Below, piece by piece: positions 25,727 to 35,400 of a stretch of 64,000 nucleotides of DNA. The position numbers were made by a program, and so were the translations under genes. Source of the DNA: Flavobacteriaceae bacterium (GTDB lineage Bacteria; Bacteroidota; Bacteroidia; Flavobacteriales; Flavobacteriaceae). Each line of letters begins with the position of its first letter. The first letter of the stretch is position 1. The DNA is taken from NCBI GenBank assembly GCA_947446865.1, contig CANFHX010000003.1, forward strand, positions 1-64,000. The letters run 5' to 3'. The notes under the pieces were generated by a model. That model worked only from the letters and a program-made list of their open reading frames with translations, was not told the origin of the DNA and did not search any database.

Positions 25727-27382
25727 ATGGAAAATTTTGATACTATCATTATTGGTTCTGGCGTTGGAGGATTAGCTACAGCGATTTGTTTGGCTAGAGC
25801 TGGACAAAAAGTATTGGTTCTTGAGCAACATTATGTTCCAGGAGGATGGAGTCATAGTTTTACACTAAATGGTCAACGATTTAGCCCAGGCGTACATTAT
25901 GTTGGCTTCATAGATGAAGGACAATCTACAAATGAACTATATCGAGGACTAGGAATTGCAAATGACATGGTTTTTTTTCGAATGAATACCAATGGATATG
26001 AGCATTGTTTAATCAATAATGAAAATTTTGATTTGCCTGCTGGTGTAGAAAATTTAAACAAAGTTCTTTCCGCACGTTTTCCAAAAGAAGAAAAAAACAT
26101 TAAAAAATATCTTACATTAGTTCAACGAGTCTCTTATGAATTGCAATTAATTCCAAAGTTGACCGGCTGGTGGCAAAAAATCACTGTTCCTTTTAGAACC
26201 AAACATTTCGGAAAATTTGCATTGTTTCCATTAAAAAAAGTTATAGGTTGGCACATTAATGACCCTTTGCTTAAGTCCGTTCTTAATATTCAATGTGGTG
26301 ATCATGGTCTTCCGCCCAATCGAGCTTGTTTTCCTGTTCATTGTTCTGTAATGAGTCATTATTTTGATGGAGGGTTTTACCCGATGGGTGGCGGAGGCGG
26401 AATTGTTAAGGCGATGACCAATGGGGTTAAAAGAAATGGCGGAGAAATAAGGGTAAAACAAGATGTTGTAAAAATACTTGTTGAAAATAATAAAGCAATT
26501 GGAATTCAATTAAAAAATGGTGAAAAAATACTTGCAAAAAATATAGTTTCAAATGCAGATCCATCAATTACCTACCTAAATTTAATTGGTAAAGAACACC
26601 TTAGTTCTAAATTAATTAATAAACTTGAAAAAACAAAATACTCTGTAACGTCATTAATTTTATTTTTGACTTTAGATATGGATGTTACAAAATTCGGTAT
26701 AGATTCAGGTAATATTTGGATGATGAAAGATGAAAATGATGATGCCAATTTTGATGACTTAATGAACAATGATATCGCAGAAGGAGATTCTTTTCCTGCT
26801 GTTTTTATAAGTTGTACCACTATAAAAGACCCAGTAAGTTTCAATGGAAGATATCATAATTTTGAAGTTGTAACTTATGTGAATTATGATAAAATGGACG
26901 ATTTTAATGGTTTAGAGGATTATCATAACGAGCATTACAAAACGTTTAAGTTAAAGGTAATTAATAAATTGATGAATAATATTGAAAAAATAATTCCTAA
27001 TGCTAAACAAAATATTGTTCAAGTAGAATTGGGAACGCCTAAGACTAATGAATTCTATGTAAATTCTACAAGAGGAAATGTCTACGGTACTGAAAAAACT
27101 TTGAATCAAGTAGGTCCATTTTCTTATAAAAATAAAGCTGAGATTGAAAACTTATATCTTTGTGGGGCCAGTACACTTTCTCATGGAGTTGGAGGAGCAA
27201 CTCATTCTGGAGTTGCAGCGGCTGCAACAATATTAAACTGCAAACCGTCCGATTTATTGATAGAAGATCCCAATCAATCACTTAGAATTTATGATGCTGA
27301 AAATCCAGAAACATGGCCAAATTGGGTAAACACTAAAAGATCGGATAAAATAAGAACTTTTAAGGAAATAATAATTGAATAA
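25727..27382 (+). CDS. CrtI/phytoene desaturase-like FAD oxidoreductase 1
   Basis: A 551-residue flavoprotein. The FAD fold is at the N-terminus (TIIIGSGVGGLATAICLARA, residues 5-24), followed by GGWSHSFTLNGQRFSPGVHY; the C-terminal CrtI signature is NLYLCGASTLSHGVGGATHS. Such enzymes desaturate or isomerise polyenes, or oxidise hydrophobic substrates. Here the substrate might be the polyene chain or the resorcinol precursor. A second relative sits at 46889, about 27% as a guess from eye only, so they are probably not simple duplicates. Gaps of 83 and 56 bases flank this gene. Confidence 0.85.
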   Translation: MENFDTIIIGSGVGGLATAICLARAGQKVLVLEQHYVPGGWSHSFTLNGQRFSPGVHYVGFIDEGQSTNELYRGLGIANDMVFFRMNTNGYEHCLINNENFDLPAGVENLNKVLSARFPKEEKNIKKYLTLVQRVSYELQLIPKLTGWWQKITVPFRTKHFGKFALFPLKKVIGWHINDPLLKSVLNIQCGDHGLPPNRACFPVHCSVMSHYFDGGFYPMGGGGGIVKAMTNGVKRNGGEIRVKQDVVKILVENNKAIGIQLKNGEKILAKNIVSNADPSITYLNLIGKEHLSSKLINKLEKTKYSVTSLILFLTLDMDVTKFGIDSGNIWMMKDENDDANFDDLMNNDIAEGDSFPAVFISCTTIKDPVSFNGRYHNFEVVTYVNYDKMDDFNGLEDYHNEHYKTFKLKVINKLMNNIEKIIPNAKQNIVQVELGTPKTNEFYVNSTRGNVYGTEKTLNQVGPFSYKNKAEIENLYLCGASTLSHGVGGATHSGVAAAATILNCKPSDLLIEDPNQSLRIYDAENPETWPNWVNTKRSDKIRTFKEIIIE

Positions 27383-27402
27383 CAAATAAGTGATTTTTAA
27401 GT

Positions 27403-27410
27403 TAAATTTG
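27403..27410 (+). promoter_or_regulatory. Candidate internal promoter element before darA
   Basis: TAAATTTG fits TAnnTTTG and lies 29 bases before the darA ATG. The nearest TTG (27375-27377) is 25 bases away, longer than usual. From this point the genes are packed without gaps, so a promoter here would drive the whole remaining operon. Confidence 0.35.
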
Positions 27411-27438
27411 CATTTAATAACCCTTTTTACTCATATAC

Positions 27439-28344
27439 ATGAAAAATGTGCTTGTTATTTATTATTCTCAATCAGGTCAATTAGAGTCTATTGCAAGAAA
27501 TATTGCAAAACCATTTCTAAATTCCGAGGATATTAATGTTGTTTTTTATGAAATTCAAATGGAGAGAAATTTTCCATTTCCATGGAACAAAGCTGCATTT
27601 TTTGATGCTTTTCCAGAATCTTTTTTACAAATCCCATCACTTTTAAAACCTATTCCAACTGAAATATTAAATACAAAATTTGATTTAGTTTTGTTAAATT
27701 TTCAAGTTTGGTATTTAACTCCTTCTATTCCCGTAAATTCATTTTTGAAAAGTAAGGAGGCTAAAATCATTTTAAATTCAACTCCAGTTGTCACAATTAA
27801 TGGGTCAAGAAATATGTGGGTAATTGCTCAAGAAAAAGTAAAAGTATTATTAAAATTAAATAATGCTCAACTCAAAGGTAACATTGCTCTGGTAGACAGA
27901 GCAGGCAATTTAATTAGCGTTATTACTATTGTTGAATGGATGTTTTCTGGAATCAAAAAAAAATATTTAGGAATATTTCCTTTACCAGGAGTATCTGAAA
28001 AAGATATTTTAGATGCTGAAAAATTTGGGGAGGTTATATTATCGGAACTAAATGAAAATAATTTAGACGAGTTACAACAAAAATTAGTAGAAATTGACGC
28101 TGTGAAAATTAGTTCATATCTTGTTAGCGTAGATAAAACTGCAAATAAAATATTTAATAAATGGTCAAATTTTATTTATAATAGAAAACAAACAAGAAAA
28201 TTCTGGCTGAAAGTATTTAATATTTATTTATTGCTTGCAATTTGGTTAATCTCACCAATTGTGTATATATTGCATGTCGTATTATATCCATTTAATATAA
28301 ATAAAATTAAAAAAGAAACTATTTATTATCAAGGGGTTAACTAG
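27439..28344 (+). CDS. darA: Dialkylresorcinol biosynthesis protein DarA
   Basis: A 301-residue flavodoxin-like protein of the dialkylresorcinol family. The N-terminus VLVIYYSQSGQLESIARNIA (residues 4-23) is the FMN-binding flavodoxin P-loop-like segment, and the middle has [20 protein letters not shown] and TINGSRNMWVIAQEKVK. Two hydrophobic segments near the C-terminus (about 255-285) suggest membrane attachment. Published work on dar loci assigns DarA to the oxidative aromatisation of the cyclohexanedione made by DarB; the flavodoxin fold agrees. It is followed 12 bases on by darB. Confidence 0.9.
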   Translation: MKNVLVIYYSQSGQLESIARNIAKPFLNSEDINVVFYEIQMERNFPFPWNKAAFFDAFPESFLQIPSLLKPIPTEILNTKFDLVLLNFQVWYLTPSIPVNSFLKSKEAKIILNSTPVVTINGSRNMWVIAQEKVKVLLKLNNAQLKGNIALVDRAGNLISVITIVEWMFSGIKKKYLGIFPLPGVSEKDILDAEKFGEVILSELNENNLDELQQKLVEIDAVKISSYLVSVDKTANKIFNKWSNFIYNRKQTRKFWLKVFNIYLLLAIWLISPIVYILHVVLYPFNINKIKKETIYYQGVN

Positions 28345-28356
28345 ATTATATTAATT

Positions 28357-29490
28357 ATGTTTGAAGTTTACATTACAAAATCTGGAAAATATTTGCCAAA
28401 CAACTCTATTTCAAATGATGAAATGGAGAATTATTTGGGACTTATTAATGACCTTACCTCTAAAGCAAGAAGAATAATCCTAAGAAACAATAAAATTGTA
28501 AGCAGGTATTATGCTATTGACAAAAATGGAAATAGCACCCATAATAATGCCGAATTAACAAATAATGCTATTCAAGAATTATTCGACCAAAGTTTTACCA
28601 TTAATGATATGGAATTACTTTCCTGCGGAACTTCAACTCCAGATATTCTTTTACCATCACATGCTGCAATGGTTCATGGATTGCTGAAAAATAAATCTTT
28701 AGAACTAAATTCATCTACAGGAGTTTGTTGTGCAGGAATGAATTCATTAAAATTTGGATTTCTATCTGTAAAATCTGGAAACACAAAAAATGCAGTTTGT
28801 ACAGGATCTGAAAAAGTATCAACTTGGATGAGGGCTGAAAAATATAAACAAGAAGTCATTAACTTGTTAAAACTAGAAGACCAACCCATTGTTGCATTCA
28901 AAAAAGATTTTTTACGTTGGATGTTATCGGATGGTGCAGGAGCTCTTTTATTAGAAAACAAACCAAAAGGTGATTTATCTCTCAAAATTGAGTGGATGGA
29001 AGCATATTCGTTTGCTCATGAACTTGAAACCTGTATGTATGCAGGTGGAGACAAATTAGAAAATGGAGATATTAAACCTTGGAGTGATTATGATCCTGAA
29101 CAATGGCTAAAAGAATCCATATTTTCAATCAAACAAGATGTTAAATTATTAGATAAAAACATCTTAATTAAAGGTGCAGAAAGTATGAAGTCTGCATTGG
29201 ATAAAAATAATGTAAATGCAAGTCAAATAGACTATTTTTTACCTCATGTTTCATCCCATTACTTTGTTGAAGGATTGAAAAAATCTTTTGAAGAAAATGG
29301 AATTATTATTCCAAATGAAAAATGGTTTATGAATTTGGCAAAAGTTGGAAATGTTGGTTCAGCATCAATATATTTAGCTTTAAATGAACTTATGTATTCT
29401 GGAAAATTAAAAAAAGGCGATAAAATACTTTTGTCTGTTCCAGAAAGCGGACGATTTTCTTATGCCTATGCATTTTTAACAGTATACTAG
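28357..29490 (+). CDS. darB: Dialkylresorcinol ketosynthase DarB (KAS III-like)
   Basis: A 377-residue FabH-like thiolase-fold enzyme that joins and cyclises two beta-ketoacyl units to the resorcinol precursor. The KAS III triad is complete: Cys125 in TGVCCAGMNSLK, His in FLPHVSSHYFVEGL and Asn in AKVGNVGSASIYLAL. The pair with darA defines the dialkylresorcinol half of the flexirubin. It is 6 bases upstream of the first dehydratase gene. Confidence 0.92.
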   Translation: MFEVYITKSGKYLPNNSISNDEMENYLGLINDLTSKARRIILRNNKIVSRYYAIDKNGNSTHNNAELTNNAIQELFDQSFTINDMELLSCGTSTPDILLPSHAAMVHGLLKNKSLELNSSTGVCCAGMNSLKFGFLSVKSGNTKNAVCTGSEKVSTWMRAEKYKQEVINLLKLEDQPIVAFKKDFLRWMLSDGAGALLLENKPKGDLSLKIEWMEAYSFAHELETCMYAGGDKLENGDIKPWSDYDPEQWLKESIFSIKQDVKLLDKNILIKGAESMKSALDKNNVNASQIDYFLPHVSSHYFVEGLKKSFEENGIIIPNEKWFMNLAKVGNVGSASIYLALNELMYSGKLKKGDKILLSVPESGRFSYAYAFLTVY

Positions 29491-29496
29491 AAAATT

Positions 29497-29931
29497 ATGG
29501 ATAAATCAATTGTTTTTTTTGAAAAAGATTTTGTAGAAAATTTGTTGCCACAAAAATTTCCTTTTGTAATGGTTGACAAAATGTATTCTTATACAGAAAT
29601 CTCATTAATTTCAGGTTTAAAAATTCAAAAGGACAACATTTTTTTTCAAAATAATAATTTTTTAGAATCGGGATTAATTGAACACATGGCACAATCTGTG
29701 GCATTACACACCGGATATCAATTTTATTTAAAACAAGAAGCTGCACCAACCGGCTATATAGGTTCAATAAAGGATATTGAAATTAAAGTATTACCAAAAC
29801 TACATGATGAAATTAAAACAACAGTATCAATTCTTCAAGAGTTTGGAGGAATTACTTTGGTGGATGTAGTTACAAAATTGAATGACATTGAAATTGCTAA
29901 GGGACAAATGAAAACAGTTTTAGCAAAATAA
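29497..29931 (+). CDS. Hotdog dehydratase subunit 1, Glu-only (ApeP-like)
   Basis: A 144-residue FabA/FabZ-like hotdog protein. LLPQKFPFVMVDKM (residues 16-29) matches the FabZ opening LLPHRYPFLLVDRV. The catalytic Glu is present in LIEHMAQ, but the catalytic His of the family's GHFPG motif is absent: the segment reads FFQNNNFLESG. FabZ active sites combine a His from one subunit with a Glu from the other, so this protein probably works as a heterodimer with a His-bearing partner (see the protein at 41158). The gene abuts the next with no gap. Confidence 0.85.
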   Translation: MDKSIVFFEKDFVENLLPQKFPFVMVDKMYSYTEISLISGLKIQKDNIFFQNNNFLESGLIEHMAQSVALHTGYQFYLKQEAAPTGYIGSIKDIEIKVLPKLHDEIKTTVSILQEFGGITLVDVVTKLNDIEIAKGQMKTVLAK

Positions 29932-30411
29932 ATGGGCACATTAATTGATATAAAAAATTATTTGCCTCACCGTTCTCCATTGCTAATGGTTGATATGATT
30001 TTGGTAATGGATAATGAAAAAGTCAAAACTATTTTTGAAATAAAAAACGACAATATATTTGTCCAAAATAATATTTTAGTGGAAGCTGGATTAATTGAAA
30101 ATGCAGCACAAACTTGTTCTTCAATTGTTGCAAAAGATTATTTTATAGATGAAAATAACCAAGATAAAGTAAACGTAAATATTGTTGGATTTATAAGCGC
30201 AATAAAAACATTAAAAATTCATAAACTACCAAAAGTTGGTCATAAAATTATTTCAATTTCAACTTTAATTTCAAAATTTGTAACCGATGAATATAGTTTA
30301 TGTACAATGAATTGTCAAACTTTTTATAATGAAGAGTTACTTTTAGAAGGAGATATTAATCTTTTTATAAAAGAAAACAATTCGAAAAATAGCCAAGATG
30401 CGAAAAGATGA
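29932..30411 (+). CDS. Hotdog dehydratase subunit 2, Glu-only (ApeP-like)
   Basis: A 159-residue paralogue of the preceding protein. YLPHRSPLLMVDMI (residues 9-22) is the FabZ-type opening, and GLIENAAQ keeps the catalytic Glu. Again no GHFPG His is present (FVQNNILVEAG). The gene starts at the base after the previous stop and overlaps the next gene by 14 bases. Two Glu-only paralogues could serve the polyene and the dialkylresorcinol acyl branch separately, or form different complexes with the same partner. Confidence 0.83.
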   Translation: MGTLIDIKNYLPHRSPLLMVDMILVMDNEKVKTIFEIKNDNIFVQNNILVEAGLIENAAQTCSSIVAKDYFIDENNQDKVNVNIVGFISAIKTLKIHKLPKVGHKIISISTLISKFVTDEYSLCTMNCQTFYNEELLLEGDINLFIKENNSKNSQDAKR

Positions 30412-30802
30412 AGTTCCTCAAGATAAAGGAAATCTTTCTAAAAGTAATATGAAAGAATTAGTTTATGCAACTGATGAAAAAGGAAATTACACAACTACTT
30501 TAAGTTCTGGTTGGGAGCCAAAAACAATAGCACTATCTAATTCGATAAACGATATTAATGAGCGAGTTGCAATTGCAAAAGATAAAGTGCTTAAAGGAGA
30601 AATTAGTCCAATTTGTTACTTTATGGAACTGCATAAAATGGATATTAGTATTCTCTCTAGTTACGTTGAAATTTGGGAATGGCGTGTAAAACGTCATTTT
30701 AAACCAAAAGTATTTGTCAAATTAAGTGATAAAATTATTCATAAATATGCAATAACATTTAATATTTCTATTGAGGAATTAAGAAATTTTAATAAAGATT
30801 AG
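30398..30802 (+). CDS. Hypothetical protein, helix-rich with HTH-like C-terminus
   Basis: A 134-residue cytoplasmic-looking protein of unknown function; no signal peptide or membrane span. The N-terminal part is polar (MRKDEVPQDKGNLSKSNMKE). The C-terminal half (about 72-134, MDISILSSYVEIWEWRVKRH then FKPKVFVKLSDKIIHKYAIT) resembles a Cro/XRE helix-turn-helix pattern, which could mean DNA binding or merely a helical adaptor. It overlaps the dehydratase gene by 14 bases and the next gene starts 4 bases on, so it is made with the pathway enzymes. Confidence 0.7.
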   Translation: MRKDEVPQDKGNLSKSNMKELVYATDEKGNYTTTLSSGWEPKTIALSNSINDINERVAIAKDKVLKGEISPICYFMELHKMDISILSSYVEIWEWRVKRHFKPKVFVKLSDKIIHKYAITFNISIEELRNFNKD

Positions 30803-30806
30803 ATTT

Positions 30807-31805
30807 ATGGATACTAATTTCACACATCATCAATCTGCCCATTGCGAAAATGGAGTAGCATCTAATCTTTTAAAATTTAACGGATTAAATATTTCAGAAC
30901 CAATGGTTTTCGGTATTGGATCGGGGCTATTCTTTGTTTATCTTCCATTTATAAAAGTAAATCATGCTCCAGCAATTAGCTACAGACCTTTGCCAGGACA
31001 AATTTTTAATAAATTAGCAAAACGATTAAATTTAAAAATAAAAAGACAAAAATTTTCTAACGAAACCATAGCTACAAATGCTTTGGATGAAAATTTAAGA
31101 AATAATATCCCTACAGGATTGCAAGTTGGTGTTTACAATTTAACTTATTTTCCTGACGAATACCGATTTCATTTTAATGCTCATAATTTAGTTGTTTATG
31201 GGAAAACTGAAACCGATTATTTGATAAGCGATCCAGTAATGGAAAGCGTTACAACTTTAACACATCAAGAACTAAATATAGTACGTTTTGCTAAAGGTGC
31301 TTTTGCACCTCGAGGACAAATGTATTATCCTATTCAGATTCCTGAAAACGTAGACTTTAAAAGTGCTATAAAAAAAGGGATTCAAAATACTTGTAGAGAT
31401 ATGTTAGCTCCAGTGCCTATAATAGGTGTTCGAGGAATTAAGTTTGTAGCCAAACAAATCCGAAAGTGGCCTGTAAAACATGGAACCAAAATGGCAAATC
31501 ATTATTTAGCACAAATGGTTAGAATGCAAGAGGAAATAGGAACAGGAGGAGGTGGATTCCGATTTATTTATGGCGCTTTTTTACAAGAAGCCGCTGTTAT
31601 TTTAGAAAACAAGAAATTACTTGAATTATCTAAAGAAATTACTGCTATTGGCGATTTATGGCGTGATTATGCAGTTGAAGCTTCAAGAGTTTATAAAAAC
31701 AGAAGTACACAGATTGATGTCTACAATAGCCTTGCTAATCAACTTTTAGATATTGCCAATAAAGAAGAAGTGTTTTTTAAAAAATTAAAAATTGCTATAA
31801 AATAA
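30807..31805 (+). CDS. BtrH N-terminal domain protein (DUF4872), candidate acyltransferase
   Basis: A 332-residue protein with a BtrH-like papain-fold domain. In butirosin synthesis BtrH moves an acyl chain from an ACP to the aminoglycoside. The opening HHQSAHCENGVASNLLKF (residues 7-24) supplies the probable nucleophile Cys13, and FHFNAHNLVVYG near 125 supplies the His, with DYLISDP after it. The C-terminal half is helical. In this locus it is a good candidate for transferring the ACP-bound polyene acyl group onto the dialkylresorcinol hydroxyl. This is inference from the fold and context. Confidence 0.8.
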   Translation: MDTNFTHHQSAHCENGVASNLLKFNGLNISEPMVFGIGSGLFFVYLPFIKVNHAPAISYRPLPGQIFNKLAKRLNLKIKRQKFSNETIATNALDENLRNNIPTGLQVGVYNLTYFPDEYRFHFNAHNLVVYGKTETDYLISDPVMESVTTLTHQELNIVRFAKGAFAPRGQMYYPIQIPENVDFKSAIKKGIQNTCRDMLAPVPIIGVRGIKFVAKQIRKWPVKHGTKMANHYLAQMVRMQEEIGTGGGGFRFIYGAFLQEAAVILENKKLLELSKEITAIGDLWRDYAVEASRVYKNRSTQIDVYNSLANQLLDIANKEEVFFKKLKIAIK

Positions 31806-31809
31806 ATAT

Positions 31810-32562
31810 TTGGAACAAATTATCAAAATAGAATCTCTTTCAAAAAAATACAAAAATGCAGAAATGTATTCTTTGGATGACTTTACACTTTCTATAAATG
31901 AAGGTCAAATTTTTGGTTTATTAGGTCCCAATGGAGCAGGAAAGACAACCTTGATTTCCATCTTATGTGGTTTAATAGAACCTACTTCAGGAAATTTTTC
32001 AATTACAAATCTGAACTATGATGCAAATGAAAATGAGATTAAAAAAATCATTGGGGTTGTTCCACAAGAATATGCTTTATATCAAACATTAACTGCAAGA
32101 GAAAATCTGATATATTTTGGCAGTATGTATGGACTAAAAGGAAAACATTTGCGAGATAAAGTTACTGAGAGTCTTGATTTTCTAGGATTATTAAAATATG
32201 CCGACAAACAAATTGAAACTTTTTCTGGCGGAATGAAAAGGAGAGTTAACTTAATAGCAGGAATTTTACATAATCCACGAGTCCTTTTTCTAGATGAACC
32301 TACTGTTGGTGTTGATGTTCAATCTAAAAATTCAATCATTGAATATTTAAAAAACCTTAATAAAAACGGAACAACTATAATTTATACTTCTCATCATTTA
32401 TCAGAAGCACAAGATTTCTGTACAGAAATTGCAATTATAGATAGAGGAAGAATTTATGCTCAAGGAACGCCAAATGATTTGATAGTTTCTACATCAAATG
32501 CAAGAAATCTTGAAGATGTTTTTATTTCATTAACTGGAAAAGAATTACGAGATGATATATAA
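31810..32562 (+). CDS. ABC transporter ATP-binding protein (ABC-2 type)
   Basis: A 250-residue nucleotide-binding subunit. Walker A is GPNGAGKTT (about 40-48), the signature is TFSGGMKRRVNLIAG, Walker B is VLFLDEPTVGVD and the H-loop is YTSHHLSEA. The only suitable start is TTG at 31810, because the next ATG would remove the first strand of the fold. It overlaps the permease gene by 11 bases. The pair is likely to export a pathway intermediate or the pigment across the inner membrane. Confidence 0.92.
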   Translation: MEQIIKIESLSKKYKNAEMYSLDDFTLSINEGQIFGLLGPNGAGKTTLISILCGLIEPTSGNFSITNLNYDANENEIKKIIGVVPQEYALYQTLTARENLIYFGSMYGLKGKHLRDKVTESLDFLGLLKYADKQIETFSGGMKRRVNLIAGILHNPRVLFLDEPTVGVDVQSKNSIIEYLKNLNKNGTTIIYTSHHLSEAQDFCTEIAIIDRGRIYAQGTPNDLIVSTSNARNLEDVFISLTGKELRDDI

Positions 32563-33835
32563 ATTATTTATGTCGATTCAAAAGGAATTACTTCTTCTAA
32601 AAAGAGATTTTGGAGGTGCTGTAATTTTATTTGTAATGCCTCTAATTTTGATTATTACAGTTACACTAATACAAGATAGTGCATTCAAAACGGTGAGCGA
32701 TTCTAAAATACCAATTCTATTAGTAGATTATGATAAAGGGAATGTATCCAAAACAGTTTTTGAAAATTTAAAGAAAAGTAATATTTTCACAGTTGTTACA
32801 AAAATAGACAACAAATCACTTACAGAAACTCTAGCAAAAGATGCTGTATTCAAAGGTAAATACCAACTTGCAATCATTATTCCTAAAAAATTAAGTGTCG
32901 ATTTACAATTGAAAATTGATCAAAATGTTAAAAAAATTACTAGTAGTTTAGGGATTACCGATACAATAGCTAAAACTAAACAAACTAAAATTTTAAATCA
33001 AAAAGAAGTGAAACTTTATTTTGACCCTGCGGTTCAAATGAGTTTTAAAAATGCCGTAATGAGTTCCATTGATAAAATGATTTCTCAAATTGAAACGCAT
33101 TCTATTTATGCTACTTTTCAGGATCAATTGGGGGATGGAAACAATAGTTTTGAACAAAAAAGTTTCATAACATTCAAGGAAATTATCCCAAAAATAAACG
33201 ATAAAGAAATTATTCCAAATTCTGCTCAGCACAATGTTCCAGCATGGACATTATTTGCAATATTTTTTATCATTATTCCATTATCAATTAATATTGTTAA
33301 AGAAAAATCTCAAGGAACTTTTATTCGTTTACGAACTAATCCAGTTTCTAATATCATTGTCCTTGGTGGAAAAACAATAACCTACTTAATCATTTGTATG
33401 ATTCAATTTTACATGATGATAGTTGTTGCAATATTTCTATTTCCAAAAATAGGTCTCCCCTCACTTAATGTGGAAGGAAACTTGTTTTTGATGAGTATTG
33501 TTGCACTTTTTTCAGGTTTTGCTGCAATCGGATTTGGATTATTATTGGGTACAATAGCAAAAACACAAGAACAATCAGCTCCATTTGGCGCAACATCGGT
33601 TATTATCCTTGCAGCAATTGGTGGCGTTTGGGTACCTGTTTTTGCAATGTCAAATTTTATGCAAATAATTGCAAAATCATCACCAATGAACTGGGGTTTA
33701 AATGCATTTTATGATGTACTCTTGCGCAACGCCACATTTTTAGATATAGTACCAGAAATAAGTTTATTATTTTTGTTTTTCATAATTACAACAACCATCG
33801 CACTATTGTATGATAAAAAGAAAAGAGCAGTATAA
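32552..33835 (+). CDS. ABC-2 type transporter permease
   Basis: A 427-residue permease of the ABC-2/DrrB-YhgE type. One helix lies near residues 22-40, a large soluble extracytoplasmic domain follows (about 45-225), and five further helices occupy 230-420 with the family's KEKSQGTFIRLRTNPV elbow segment. It partners the overlapping upstream ATPase. The ORF overlaps the following thioesterase gene by 26 bases. Confidence 0.9.
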   Translation: MIYKLFMSIQKELLLLKRDFGGAVILFVMPLILIITVTLIQDSAFKTVSDSKIPILLVDYDKGNVSKTVFENLKKSNIFTVVTKIDNKSLTETLAKDAVFKGKYQLAIIIPKKLSVDLQLKIDQNVKKITSSLGITDTIAKTKQTKILNQKEVKLYFDPAVQMSFKNAVMSSIDKMISQIETHSIYATFQDQLGDGNNSFEQKSFITFKEIIPKINDKEIIPNSAQHNVPAWTLFAIFFIIIPLSINIVKEKSQGTFIRLRTNPVSNIIVLGGKTITYLIICMIQFYMMIVVAIFLFPKIGLPSLNVEGNLFLMSIVALFSGFAAIGFGLLLGTIAKTQEQSAPFGATSVIILAAIGGVWVPVFAMSNFMQIIAKSSPMNWGLNAFYDVLLRNATFLDIVPEISLLFLFFIITTTIALLYDKKKRAV

Positions 33836-34259
33836 CGAAGCAACAGAATTAATAGTTTCTCAACAAATTAGAGTGCGATTTAATGAAACAGATCCACTTG
33901 GAATAGTTTGGCATGGATATTATATAACTTATTTTGAAGATGGTAGAGAAGCTTTTGGTCGAGAGCATGGTATTTCATATCTCGATGTTTTTAATAGTGG
34001 ATTTACTACTCCAATTGTTAAATCTACTTGCGAACATAAATTGTCTCTGCGTTATGGCGATGTAGCTCGAATTGAAACGACAATTGTAGATACCCCAGCA
34101 GCAAAAATGATTTACAGATATATTATTTACGATGCTAATAATGAAATTGCTTGTACAGGAGAAACCATCCAAGTTTTTTTAGATAAAAATGGGGAGTTAA
34201 TGTTAACCAATCCTCCATTTTATGAAGAATGGAAACGAAAAAAGGGATTAATAAAATAG
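33810..34259 (+). CDS. Acyl-CoA/ACP thioesterase (4HBT family)
   Basis: A 149-residue hotdog thioesterase. The signature RFNETDPLGIVWHGYYITYF (residues 23-42) carries the catalytic Asp (DPLGIVWHG) of 4-hydroxybenzoyl-CoA thioesterases. Relatives (ApeE-type thioesterases, YbgC) hydrolyse acyl-CoA or acyl-ACP. In this locus it may release stalled or finished acyl chains from the carrier proteins. It is translationally coupled on both sides, with a 1-base gap to the next gene. Confidence 0.88.
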   Translation: MIKRKEQYNEATELIVSQQIRVRFNETDPLGIVWHGYYITYFEDGREAFGREHGISYLDVFNSGFTTPIVKSTCEHKLSLRYGDVARIETTIVDTPAAKMIYRYIIYDANNEIACTGETIQVFLDKNGELMLTNPPFYEEWKRKKGLIK

Positions 34260-34260
34260 T

Positions 34261-35400
34261 ATGATTAAAGAAGTATTTATTACCGAAACGAACTGCATTA
34301 CACCCTTAGGCTTTGATGTATCTACCAATATACAAAATATTGCAGGAGGACTTTCTGGTATAAAATTGCATCAAAACACGTCTTTAATGGAAAAGCCATT
34401 TTATTCCTCTATTATCAATGATAATCTATTAAACGAGGCTTTTGCTAAAGTTTCTTCATCAGAAAATTTTACACGATTAGAAAAAATGATGATTCTGGCG
34501 TTACATCCTATAGTTCAAAATTCAAAATTTGATTTTGATACCAAAACAGGATTTTTGCTTTCCACTACAAAAGGGAATATCACAGATTTAACAAACCAAT
34601 CGCAAACTACTATAAATAATGCTTATTTGCACCAAATTGCAAAAAATATTGCTGATTTTTTTGGATTTAAAGCGACTCCCATTGTGATTTCAAATGCTTG
34701 TGTTTCAGGGATATTAGCAATTTCCGTGGCTAAGAAACTTATTCAATCCGAAATGTATGACAATATTTTTATAGTTGCAGGAGATGAGGTGTCTGAGTTT
34801 GTTTTGTCTGGATTTAATTCCTTTCAAGCAATGAGTGATTTACCTTGTAAACCTTATTCGGTAAATCGATCCGGCGTTACACTTGGAGAAGCAACAGCAG
34901 CAGTTTTAGTTTCTTCTGATAAAAAAAATGCCAAAATAAAAATTATTGGAGAAAGTGCAATAAATGATGCTAATCATATTTCTGGACCATCAAGAACAGG
35001 CGAAGGCCTTTTTAGAAGTATCCAAAAGGCATTGGCAGAAGCCAAAATCGATTCAAAAAAGATAGATTATATTTCCTCTCATGGAACAGCAACCCCTTTT
35101 AACGATGAGATGGAAGCAATTGCATTTAACCGTCTAGGATTAGAAAAAGTACCCGTTAATAGTTTAAAAGGGTTTTATGGGCATACATTAGGCGCTTCAG
35201 GCTTATTAGAGACCGTTATTGGAATTCAATCGGTTTTAGAAGGAAAATTATATGTTTCACTAGGCTTTGACGAATTGGGAGTAAGTCAGTCTATAAATAT
35301 TATTGAGAAAAACGAAAATCTAAATATTAATTATTTTCTAAAAACGGCCTCTGGATTTGGCGGTTGTAACACTGCCGTAGTATTTGAAAAAGTTAGCTAA
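34261..35400 (+). CDS. Beta-ketoacyl synthase (FabF-like, complete active site)
   Basis: A condensing enzyme of 379 residues, shorter than FabF and more divergent. The triad is intact: Cys147 in ISNACVSGILAIS, His in ISSHGTATPFND and His in LKGFYGHTLGASG; the C-terminal Gly motif is ASGFGGCNTAVV. The next gene, overlapping by one base, encodes a half-length ketosynthase-like protein without an active site, so the two may form a KS/partner heterodimer. Confidence 0.9.
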   Translation: MIKEVFITETNCITPLGFDVSTNIQNIAGGLSGIKLHQNTSLMEKPFYSSIINDNLLNEAFAKVSSSENFTRLEKMMILALHPIVQNSKFDFDTKTGFLLSTTKGNITDLTNQSQTTINNAYLHQIAKNIADFFGFKATPIVISNACVSGILAISVAKKLIQSEMYDNIFIVAGDEVSEFVLSGFNSFQAMSDLPCKPYSVNRSGVTLGEATAAVLVSSDKKNAKIKIIGESAINDANHISGPSRTGEGLFRSIQKALAEAKIDSKKIDYISSHGTATPFNDEMEAIAFNRLGLEKVPVNSLKGFYGHTLGASGLLETVIGIQSVLEGKLYVSLGFDELGVSQSINIIEKNENLNINYFLKTASGFGGCNTAVVFEKVS

